Below are positions 40,001-47,364 of a stretch of 64,000 nucleotides of DNA, piece by piece (the stretch's first letter is position 1; every line of letters begins with the position of its first letter). The translations under genes and the position numbers were made by a program. The DNA is taken from contig CAMQGK010000341.1 in assembly GCA_947000775.1 (NCBI GenBank), forward strand, positions 4,743,501-4,807,500. The letters run 5' to 3'. The notes beneath the pieces are model-generated. The model saw only the letters and a list, made by a program, of their open reading frames with translations. It was not told the origin of the DNA and made no database searches. This stretch comes from Pterois miles. Its lineage: Eukaryota > Chordata > Actinopteri > Perciformes > Scorpaenidae.

Positions 40001-43000
40001 AGGTATAATGTTAATCTTATTTTAGCGTTTTAGATTCTGATGGGGCTGCCACTGACCTATTCAAATTCAGACCTGATGATGGCGCTACATAAAACATTAA
40101 GGACTTACCAAAGTTATTATTGTTCATTCTGATGGAGGCACGAAGACGTGTACCAGATTTCATGATAATCCTTCAAATATGTGTCAAGATTTCACTTAAA
40201 ACCTCAACCATGAGGTCAACCTAGAGGTGTGTGAGTATCTAGACGACATTTGCTGCCGTTCCATCAGGTAAAGCTCGAGATATTTCACTGAATGAATGAA
40301 CATGTTTAGGATTTATCCTCCTCTTAGTTAAGCGGTGCCACCCTTAGAGCCATGCCACTAGCATGTCTAAACAGAAGGAAAAAGGAGGGCCTCCACATTA
40401 TGTCTACAGCATTGAGCTGAATGAACAGATTATAGGTCTATGCATGAAAAGTCTTTGCAAATACACGACAATGAGAGACAGTCAAAAGCAGTTACTCCAA
40501 ACACACAAAGAAAAACCGCTCTAGGGCAGATCCAGCACCGAAACGAGGCTTTTGTGGTTCTACAGTGTGTCTAATTTTGGCTTTGGTTGTTTTTCAGACT
40601 TTTATGAAGTTCCTGACAAAGAGGTAGGCGTTTCTGTAACAGCAATTCAATGTATTTTTTTTTTTTTTTTTAAGTACATTACATGTGGAGTTCATTGTGC
40701 TTCTATTTTATGGCGTCTTTAAAGGGAAACTCATTATCTCTCCCAGCAAGCAGGTCAGTGTGAGACGAAGGTTCATTCATGTAATTGAATAAACATTATG
40801 GAATATAAAATGACAGCATTTTAGAGGTAATTTAGACTAGTCTGAGACTAATCATCTCCTTGCAGACTGTGTCCAATCCCAATCCCCACAACACAGTCAC
40901 ACTCATTACCACCGAGACCCAGCCCCAGGTAGGACTCACAGCATTTAATCTATAGGAAGACACGCCATTTAGTGCAACTCATTGCTTTCTGATTTCTAAA
41001 CTAACAGTGGGGTGTTTTTCCTCTTCAGGGCGAATATGAGGAGATCTCCTACTGCTGTAAGTGATGACACATGTACATTTAAAAGAGGAGTTTTGCTGCA
41101 CAGTTAGGAGGAACTTATTGTTACTGTGATTTTCCAGGTCCAGGAGCCGACAGGCGACGATGAGTATGAAGTCTGTGATCCAGGTGAGTATTTAATCTAA
41201 CAACAAGTGACCTGTTTTTAATATGAAGAAAGACCATGAATCATTCTAGCATGATATGCCATCTAGAGGACGGCCAGTGGAAGGAGAACGATATATTCCC
41301 TACAATAAATGGACAATAGTCCGTCGTAATAACTGATAGACCTCTTGGTTTTGCATTGTGTTCTCCTCTAGGCTCCAGTGATAAACCTGCAGATGGTCCT
41401 TCTCCTCTTCTACCGAAACCTTTGCCCCGAGAGTGAGCATCACTCAGCCAAACCTTTTTACAATTATATATGCAGTACATACTGTAACATGTTCAAGTTT
41501 TAAGAAGGGAATAAGTGTCTGATCTTGTTTTTTCCTCTCAGGAAGTCACCAAAACCACCTTTAAAGCCGGTAGGAATATCAAAGAAGAGCTCTGAATACT
41601 TCTTCAGCCTATATCTGCTGTATATCTTCAATATCATCGTACCTTTACTGTGTTTTACTTTGTTTTTAAGTGATCAGCTGATTTCTGTCAACTTTAACGT
41701 ATCTACTCTTGTTTATGATGCTGAAAATTATTAAATGTGTTGGGGTTTTTTTTGCAGAGGCCAGATTTGAAACCGAGGGAATTTGAAAGTAAGTGTTTAC
41801 AGGTCACATTTTGGGTTAAAATGACTTTTATATATTAGCTCGAGACTTGATTATTGTAATGCACTTAATGTTAGTCTCATCCCTCACACGCCTCAAACTT
41901 TGCTGCTCATTTTTTAACTAACACATTACCCCTGTACTTTACTCACTCCACTTCCTTTCAGAATTGATTTTAAGCTCTTGATGTTTGTTTTTAAAGCCAT
42001 TAGTGGCCTCGCCCCACCCTATTTGTCCGTGACTTTAGCTCTCTGCGAGCCTAACAGGGCTGTGCGGTCATCTGGTCAACTTATTTAGAAGTCCTGAGGT
42101 CGAGATATAAGCTGTGGGGTGATCGTATTTTTACTGTCGCTTCTCCTAAACTATGGAACAAGTTCCCCCTGATTCCTGTTATACAAATAATATACAAATA
42201 AATGTTGATTGATTGATTTATATCAAATCAAAGCTCTTCATGAGCTCTTTCTACACATGTAAAATCTAAACTAATCCAGAGTTATTAATCAAAACTCAAA
42301 AGATCTTGCATTGAACATACTGAACTATTTGCAGCCAAAAGCATGGGAGTGCACTTAAAGGGACCGTATGTACATTTTTACACTTAGAAATGTTTTTAAT
42401 CGTTTTTTATTGTGTGAACAGTTTGTAACCTAACAAATTAGACCTTCCGTAACTTTCTGGGTTTCCTCTATCAGCCTGTGGGCGTTCTACGGCCCGCAGG
42501 CCAGAACCGGCCCTCATGATGGTTCTGTCCGGCCCCGGAGGTCTCAGACAAACCACACAATTATACATATGAAGCTAAAAAAACAGTAAAGAAAACAGCT
42601 TTTGTTTTGAAATGCTTGTGTATTGTTAGTGTGCTTCTTCCTGCCACCCTTGACATTGATGTAAACTGACGTGAGCGATGTTTGAAGAAGAAGAAGAAGA
42701 AGAAGAAGATAGTCCTTTATTAGTCCCACGAGGGGAAATTCAATTTTTTCACTCTGTTGTTAACTTATACACGGTACATGCAGACCTGAACACACACATG
42801 CACAAACATGCAACAATGGAGAGATGTCAGAGTGATGGGGCTGCTCCTGACAAGCGCCCTGAGCAGTTGGGGGTTTGGTGCCTTGCTCAGGGGAACCTCG
42901 GCAGTGCCCAAGAGGTAAACTGGCACCTCTCCAACTACCAGTTCACACTCAGTTCTTGGTCCATGGCGGGACTTGAACTGGTGACCCTCCAGTTCCCAAG

Positions 43001-45761
43001 CCAACTCCCTACAGACTGAGCTACTGCCGCCCCCAAGCATCACCTGCTGAGGCGTCTACAATAAGTCATCAACTGCTAAGTGTTTTTACGCGGAGGTTGG
43101 CGGTAAAGCTGTGAGCTTAGTTTACTACAAACATGTGGCTGAATTCAAAAAATACAACTAGAACCGTCACTTTGAGACAAAACATGCAGAAAAATCCAGA
43201 AAGCTGTCTGGAGATGAGAAGGAGAGGACAGCCGAGGGGCTGCTGGCTGAGATACTAAAGCAGAGAGGACTTTACAAAGCTGCAGGAACCAAAGACACCA
43301 AAGACACAGACAAAATTAGTGCCAGTCACTTCTCTCTGACTGTTTCCCTGAAACACTATTGAACCTGCATTGCTACCAGCACACATTTCATTTACTGGTT
43401 GGATTCTCTGGAGGCAGTAATGTAGTGTCCAGTGATGAAATTAACTCCATACGCACATATGCAGCACATACTGTACATTAATGACTTAGATTATAGATTT
43501 TGTAGATCTGTTCCAGTTAAAAGGGAATGTGGATAAAGCAGACGGTTACAGATGTACAGTATAAGTGAAAAACCTATTTACATATTTAATTTGTGGAGTG
43601 AGTCTTCAATTTCTGCTCATTACTAAACAGCCAACAGCCTAATTACCACACGTCTGGATTTATTCCACAGGCCGAACGCTGCCTGTGATGCAAATTGACC
43701 AGAAGCCTCCGCCAAACGCTTTCACGCTGGACTCGAAACGACCAAAGTAAGAAGCAGAGCAGCATACGGTCTTACACAATGTACACAATTTTATGTACAG
43801 CATTTTTTTTATGCAACTGAGGGAAAATGTCCTTTAATCACAGCTTGGTGCTGAGCGTTAAATGTGGTCTGCTCTGTCTGTGGTCTGTGTTGCAGGATTC
43901 CTCTTCCACAGTTGGCGTCCCCCAGTAAGTACAGCTCACAGCAGGCTAACAACCATACGCACAGGAGCTGTTTTTACTTTAGCATGAAGTGAAAGAAAAA
44001 CTAAATGCTACAGTATTATAATGTGTGTTGTCCCAGATCCAGCTGACAGACGAAGCATGTCTGCTGAAAATGAGTTAACAGACCAAGATAAGGTGAGTTC
44101 TTACATGATATTGTAAAGATGAATATATAACTATTCATACAGTATATCCAGAGAGATGGTGTAAAATTCTGTCCTTCATTTACATTATATCAGGACGCAG
44201 ACATCTACAAGAAATCCTGGTATGCCAGCTCGTGTGACCGCAAGACTGCTGACGACGTCTTGTGTCGCACAGACAAAGTGAGAACTATTTGGGAGAGTGC
44301 AATCGTTCAAATGAGTAGTCTGTGGATTATATCCCATAATAACCCTCCCCCCTTTTCAGGACGGGGCGTTCATGGTGAGGAAGAGCTCCGGTCACGACGC
44401 ACAGCAGCCCTTCACATTAGTGGTGTTTTACAAGGGCAGAGTGTACAACATCCCGATCCGCTTCATACCCGCGACTCAGCAGTACGCTCTGGGAAGACAG
44501 AAGAAGGGCGAGGAGGTACGGTGGAGGGCTTCTTCTCATCTTAACTGTCTCCATACTCTGGGTTTGTAAGGGTTAATCAATGTTTTGTCTGATATTGCTT
44601 GGAGTATATATTAAAATTCGTTTTGCCACTAATTTCTTTAAGGCCTTATAGGTTGTATCGGGCTCAAGAGTTAAAGCCGGAGAGAAGATCCTGGTTTCAT
44701 ATGAAACTAGAAAACCTAATGAATCCATTGGTACCAACCAGGTCAGAGTAGCTTATTGTGAAGGATGCTAAATAACGAGCAAAAACTGTCATGGCCATTC
44801 TCATGACCCAAAGAACTAGATCACATGTACAAGCGGCTGAAACGGGTTTTCTCAGGAGGGTGTCTGGTGTCTCCATTAGAGATAGGATGAGTATGGTTTG
44901 GTAGGGTATGGTAAGGATACCCCCCAACCTGACACCTCCCTAGGGAGGTGTTCCAGGCCCCGATGAAGACCCAGGACTAGGTGGAAAGATTATATCTCCA
45001 CACTGGCCTGGGAACGCCTCGGGATCCCCCAGTCAGAGCTGGTTAATGTGGCCCAGGAAAGGGAAGTGTGGGGTTCCTTACTGGAGCTGTTGGACCCGCG
45101 ACCCGACCCCGGATAAGAGGTTACCAATGAGTGAGTGGTGGATATTTTCAAAGGGGTCTCTTGACCTCTGACCTCCAGATGTGTGAATGTAAATGGGTTT
45201 TCTGGGTCCCCACCAGTCTCCCCTTTACAGACATGCCCACTTTATGATAATCCCAGTCAGTCTGGATCAAGTCATAGTCAAGTCAGCACACTGACAGCTG
45301 TTGGACTTGAGTTTGTTATTATATGAGCATATTTTTTTAAGCTTTCTGGACAATATTTGTCACTGTTTTATGTTGTTAATTGATTTCCAATAATAAATAC
45401 ACCTGTATTTATATAAAGCAGAATATTTTCTCACTCCCATGTTGATAAGTAATACTTGACAAATCTCCCTTTGAGATTCATTTTGCACAGATAAAAAAAT
45501 AATTTGTAATTAACCACAATTAAATATTTTTAATTGATTGACAGCCCTGTTTAAAATGTTTTGAGCAATTTTAGCTCATTAATTTAAATGATTTCAAGGA
45601 CATTTAAACTTTTCATTCTAATATAACTTTTCTTTTTGCAGTATTTCAGCAGCGTCTGCCACATCATCGAGAACCACCAGAGGTATCCTCTGATGCTGAT
45701 CGACACCCAGAGTCACACCAAGGACGCCACCAAGCTGTGCTACCCGGTGAAACCCTGCTAG
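17727..45761 (+). CDS. blnk: B-cell linker protein (BLNK/SLP-65), long isoform with N-terminal SAM domain
   Basis: BLNK is the cytosolic adaptor that Syk phosphorylates after B-cell receptor engagement; it recruits BTK, PLC-gamma2, VAV and GRB2. I joined 22 exons by phase: 17727-17795, 18022-18084, 27980-28026, 33452-33517, 35661-35707, 37624-37661, 37751-37868, 38170-38273, 38447-38519, 39396-39479, 40598-40623, 40866-40928, 41138-41183, 41372-41432, 41542-41569, 41758-41788, 43671-43746, 43896-43924, 44037-44092, 44194-44277, 44360-44515, 45642-45761. The sum is 1,485 nt (494 residues). In order: a SAM domain, an acidic region with Tyr motifs (YEDP, YEPP, YINP, YIEP, YEVP), proline-rich linkers, and a C-terminal SH2 with SWYASSCDRKTADD, FMVRKSSGHD (the Arg pocket) and RVYNIPIRF. 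The SH2 and linker match BLNK closely, and not SLP-76 (LCP2). The SAM exons are the unusual part. Confidence 0.85.
19420..19885 (-). repeat. Degenerate LINE-like remnant
   Basis: The minus strand reads HITPLLHDLHWLLVKLN and, further on, LKKALKTHLFRL. These fragments resemble the C-terminal end of fish LINE reverse transcriptases (LHWLPV and LKTHLF motifs). The frame is broken throughout, so the class is uncertain. Confidence 0.45.
21197..21798. mobile_element. piggyBac-type MITE bounded by TTAA
   Basis: The 602-bp segment is bounded by TTAA at 21,193-21,196 and 21,799-21,802. It begins CCCTTGTG and ends TTTAAAGGG. The TTAA target duplication and CCC/GGG ends are the hallmark of piggyBac elements. 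No transposase frame is present. It sits in blnk intron 2 (between the second and third SAM exons). Confidence 0.5.
23586..24142 (-). mobile_element. SINE-like repeat with a MITE inserted in its head (minus)
   Basis: Read on the minus strand, the head ggggctgcacggtggtgcag (24,123-24,142) is followed by a cagtggtgg-type MITE (23,905-24,112). The remainder of the SINE-like body then follows, with gggtcacaggtttgaatcc and tgtgtggag. The same junction between MITE and SINE body occurs at 13,255-13,300 on the plus strand. Confidence 0.6.
26560..26890 (-). repeat. Dispersed repeat R1, copy 2 (minus)
   Basis: This is the reverse-complement copy of the repeat at 9,900 and 60,960. It contains ggtcagaggtcaagggaccc and tctgtaaaggggaggctggt. 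Confidence 0.75.
27285..27535 (-). mobile_element. hAT-like MITE (ctgcaact/gattaatcgat type), truncated
   Basis: Text such as gttgtttggtcttaaaatgt and gatcgactaatcgatgcagc matches a common teleost hAT MITE also present at 61,611-61,850. The end is truncated. It lies 450 bp upstream of the third SAM exon of blnk. Confidence 0.55.
28228..29570 (-). mobile_element. Tc1-like DNA transposon, degenerate but with both ends
   Basis: About 1.34 kb with terminal inverted repeats. The left end is cgttgtgctcaaacgtttac and the right end, as reverse complement, is cagttgtgctcaaaagttta, both next to TA. On the minus strand a Tc1/mariner transposase starts at 29,148: MDLRENVIELYKTGKGYKKI, a helix-turn-helix with GRPTNIS and a second DNA-binding part. 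The catalytic part is split between frames (WSDETKIDL; DPKHKAKSS; WPSQSPDLS), and stops and frameshifts interrupt it, so it is inactive. It lies in the blnk intron between the third SAM exon and the internal first exon. Confidence 0.9.
29571..29635 (+). repeat. TA/TATG microsatellite
   Basis: An alternating TA run with ATATGT units directly abuts the right end of the Tc1-like element. Confidence 0.85.
30348..31515. mobile_element. MITE pieces flanking three diverged tandem units
   Basis: MITE segments of the 6.3 kb type lie at 30,348-30,553 and 31,085-31,510. Between them, units starting tcatttgacagtgtggtcta occur at about 30,556, 30,795 and (shortened) 30,960. Each unit also contains a version of aaactgtgattttttttcaa. 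This is a diverged tandem array of roughly 200-bp period. Confidence 0.55.
32314..45761 (+). CDS. blnk: BLNK, short isoform from internal first exon
   Basis: An alternative first coding exon (32,314-32,375) encodes MLNMNMDTLGKLTAPATAKI and ends CG|GTAAGA in phase 2. It splices to 33,452-33,517, completing Arg and giving RQLQKIVQDIKK. This aligns with the human start MDKLNKITVPASQKL plus RQLQKMVHDIKN. The remaining exons are shared with the long isoform. The total is 1,368 nt, 455 residues, against 456 in human BLNK. Translation could also begin at the second or third Met (MNMDTL or MDTL), the last being the human-like position. Upstream, an ETS/PU.1-like aaggaagtgg lies at 32,076-32,085, fitting a B-cell promoter, but this is a short motif. 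This is the isoform expected from mammals. Confidence 0.88.
32460..33110 (+). mobile_element. Doubled cagtggtgg-type MITE
   Basis: The start cagtggtggaatgtaccatt is followed by two successive versions of cacctttacctgctgcaaca (about 32,638 and 32,872). The segment ends near 33,108 with a reverse-type cttcttccactgctgac. It lies between the internal blnk first exon and the shared exon. Confidence 0.55.
34150..34330 (-). repeat. Dispersed repeat R1, partial copy (minus)
   Basis: This partial copy contains aatactcttatcaacatttg, ttatgcaaatgta and attgtccagaaacc, as at 26,590-26,700. Confidence 0.6.
34418..35190 (-). mobile_element. RTE/Rex3-like LINE, longest 3' copy in the window
   Basis: The minus strand encodes reverse-transcriptase C-terminal pieces in two frames: LLIYWSVFVPALTSGHEGWV, then MGFLRRVAGISLRDRMRSSA, then LLCIERSQLRWFGYLVRMPP. 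It ends in a GAGT-type tail (cactcactcaccc at 34,421-34,433). It is inactive. It is inserted in the blnk intron between 33,517 and 35,661, close to the exon at 35,661. Confidence 0.75.
36425..36492 (+). repeat. Short direct repeat with internal palindrome
   Basis: The unit tatacagtctacatatagac occurs twice in tandem. Each copy contains the palindromic pair AGTC...GACT. Confidence 0.7.
36795..37072 (+). mobile_element. SINE-like repeat with tRNA-type head, copy 3
   Basis: This copy opens ggggctgcacagtggggcag, followed by tttgaatctggtttgggg and the body tgttagcatgggttttcccc. It ends ctaacgggataaacggctga. The head resembles a tRNA with a degraded box B. Confidence 0.65.
38632..39365 (-). mobile_element. 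hAT-type element remnant with BED-finger-like ORF (minus)
   Basis: The minus strand (39,109 down to 38,918) encodes NLNRHFETKHAEKSRKLSGD and LLAEILKQRGLFTKL. This is the N-terminal zinc-finger text of hAT/GTF2IRD2-like transposases. The other end at 38,632 has the hAT-like ggggggccacatgagaaa. An inverted sister copy is at 42,470-43,330. Confidence 0.6.
39488..39755 (+). mobile_element. tRNA-like SINE/MITE
   Basis: This segment contains ggtggttcgatcccc (box B-like), then gtccttgagcaagacaac, and ends with ctatgtaaaagtccatttag, a common teleost repeat end. Confidence 0.5.
41029..41056 (+). other. Out-of-frame cassette-exon candidate in blnk
   Basis: A 28-nt segment after a good acceptor (cctcttcag) reads GEYEEISYC in the blnk frame and is followed by GTAAGT. 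Being 28 nt, its inclusion shifts the frame and leads to a stop in the next exon. Skipping it (40,928 joined to 41,138) keeps the frame and the family-typical length. It may be a poison exon, or a true exon with a 1-bp insertion at its donor. Confidence 0.4.
41848..42215 (+). mobile_element. LINE 3' fragment (CR1/L2/Rex1-like)
   Basis: The plus strand reads LDYCNALN, then RIDFKLLMFVFKAISGLAPP and YLSV. These are typical of the C-terminal reverse-transcriptase tail, with stops and frameshifts. It ends in a TTGA-type tail near 42,205. Confidence 0.6.
42470..43330 (+). mobile_element. hAT-type element remnant, second copy, with SINE inserted
   Basis: This is the same element as at 38,632-39,365 but in the opposite orientation. 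It carries the shared stretches aggtctcagacaaaccacac and ttgagacaaaacatgcag, then the frame EKSRKLSGDEKERTAEG. A SINE is inserted between gatgtttgaag and the continuation atcacctgctgagg. Confidence 0.6.
42685..43034 (-). mobile_element. tRNA-derived SINE (minus) with GAA tail
   Basis: Read on the minus strand, it begins ggcagtagctcagtctgtag (box A-like) with ccagttcaagtcccg (box B-like), so the tRNA-derived head is at 42,965-43,034. The tail at 42,685-42,709 is a GAA repeat. No protein is encoded. Confidence 0.7.
44194..45761 (+). CDS. blnk: BLNK SH2-domain exons
   Basis: Three in-phase exons (44,194-44,277; 44,360-44,515; 45,642-45,761) encode the SH2 domain from KKSWYASSCDRKTADDVL to YPVKPC and the stop at 45,759-45,761. 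The FMVRKSSGHD segment carries the phosphotyrosine-binding Arg. YALGRQKKGEE then YFSSVCHIIENH match human YALGRKKNGEE and YFGSVAEIIRNH. The last intron (44,516-45,641) was enlarged by a dispersed repeat and a LINE fragment nested in it. Confidence 0.93.
44765..45480 (+). repeat. Dispersed repeat R1, interrupted by a LINE fragment
   Basis: The repeat starts near 44,765 (gctaaataacgagc, then gtcatggccatt). It is broken at 44,799 and resumes at about 45,143 (attttcaaaggggtctcttg). It matches the uninterrupted copy at 60,960-61,375. Confidence 0.7.
44800..45140 (+). mobile_element. RTE/Rex3-like LINE 3' fragment nested in repeat R1
   Basis: The segment is the plus-strand equivalent of the LINE at 34,418-35,190. 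It contains gggttttctcaggagggtgt and agctggttaatgtggcccag and ends ggataagaggttaccaatga with a GAGT tail. Confidence 0.7.
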
Positions 45762-46072
45762 CCCTCGCCACGTGGCCGCACTAATGAAGACTGCTGCTTA
45801 CAGACTGTGATGCTTTTGAGGTCCTGTCAACAGGACCGTGTGCTGGACTCGCCTGCTTTGCCGTCCATGCAGAGCCAAAGTAGCAGTGACTCAGATGACT
45901 TTTTAACTTGTTTTATTAAGATGTTTTTTTAATGCTCAGTCAGTAAACAGTGTATTAAAAATGAGCGCAGGGAAGGAGACAGTGTTGCTGTAGCTGAAGT
46001 AGACAAAACTTGTTTATGACAGCAATACTTGAGGGAGCCAAAAATACAAGGTTGTATATTTTTTTTTGTTTA

Positions 46073-46078
46073 AATAAA
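46073..46078 (+). terminator. blnk: blnk poly(A) signal
   Basis: AATAAA lies 312 nt after the blnk stop codon, preceded by a T-rich run. It is the first canonical signal downstream. Confidence 0.7.
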
Positions 46079-46129
46079 ACTCTTGTGTTGTATACACACA
46101 ACGCCACCAGGGACTGACAAACTGGTTCA

Positions 46130-46135
46130 TTTATT
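46130..46135 (-). terminator. znf518a: znf518a poly(A) signal candidate
   Basis: On the minus strand this is AATAAA. If used, cleavage falls near 46,100-46,120, meeting the blnk 3' end tail-to-tail and giving znf518a a 3' UTR of about 1.25 kb. Confidence 0.45.
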
Positions 46136-47364
46136 GTCTGGTCAACAAGTAATGCTATCATACTCATGCACTTTTGTTGCATAACAAGGATTCCTAGGCA
46201 CTTGGTGGAAACTCTCAGGTAATATTTTACAGTACCTCTATCTGGACTATATACTGTACACAATTATAAATCTTTATCTAAATTGAAAAAAGTATATATA
46301 CAGTGAGTTACTGTGCACTCCAGAGACAGGGACACAATGTCAGTATGCAGGACACGTCCGTCCAATGGTCCTCGACTAACAAACACACACACACACTCCG
46401 AAGCCGCCGTTCCCTTGCTGTGAATACTGCGGGATGGCGGCTGCATAAGGAAATGCTGAGCCACAGTAGGACACTGGTTGAGATTGTCAAAAGCTTCGGC
46501 CTGATACAGGTGAGGTAACGGGAAATATAAATCCTCCTTTCATAGTGCAATTAAAAGATAATCTTAACATTTCAAGTCAAAAGAGGAACAAAAACATGAT
46601 CAAATCCTCTCTAGGCTTCTTGAATCCAGATTTTTAAACGCTAATATTTCACTGACATCACAAAACACAGGTTTTTTTGTTTTTTTAAATTAATCGTGTC
46701 TTCCAAATATACCTCTTACTATTCTCTCTACTCTTATCATTTGAACATAATTTGGAGTTTATACAAAAATTTTACACTGATTCTTCTAATGGCCCAAAAC
46801 AAAAAAAGCATAAAGAAAAAGCACATAAAGAGTCATAAATAAATGTTGAATAAAACAGCTTATTTTTTTTTCTTTTTAAACACACAGTTTTGGTATATTA
46901 TCTGAGTAACTTGAGGGTCTCTGCGTCCCGTTCCAACACAAATAATGATAGCTACCACACTGTAGCGCCTACCCGTACATAAACTGAGTCATAAAATTCA
47001 GATGGTATGGCAAATATACATATTACAGTGTTCTATAAAATATTCCATATGGCAGTGTACTTAGATCACCTTAAATAAAGCTATCGCATAGACAAAATAC
47101 AAATACAAAGAACTAAATTGTCGACGCCACGTCCTTGTGGCTTTACAAATAATCAAAGTTTGTGTGAAGCTACTCCGACGGGGAGAGAGACGATGGGGAA
47201 AGGTTTACCCTGAGAATGTGAACCCTCCAGGAGGCGAGACGGCGATTTGATCCTCCTCAAACCAACAAATCATAATTAAGACTTTAAAAGAACCGAGGCC
47301 GTCACCGTCTCTGTTATGCTTTTGTTGTATTGCAAAGTCATGTTCCATCCAGTGTTTGCGACAT
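46136..47364 (-). other. znf518a: znf518a 3' UTR
   Basis: About 1.2 kb of AT-rich, repeat-poor sequence follows the stop codon (minus strand). It fits a 3' UTR. A CA run lies at 46,382-46,396. Confidence 0.5.

Noticed and set aside
42965..43034. A functional tRNA gene
   Set aside because: The box A/B-like head continues into a SINE body and tail, and the cloverleaf does not close.
44640..44745. Possible extra blnk exon after the long SH2 exon
   Set aside because: The SH2 sequence runs directly from 44,515 to 45,642 in phase with the expected family sequence; an added exon would disrupt it.
17727..45761. Assignment of the gene to lcp2 (SLP-76) because of the SAM domain
   Set aside because: The SH2 and tyrosine region match BLNK far better, the internal first exon matches the human BLNK start, and the neighbours dntt, znf518a and ccnj are the BLNK neighbours.
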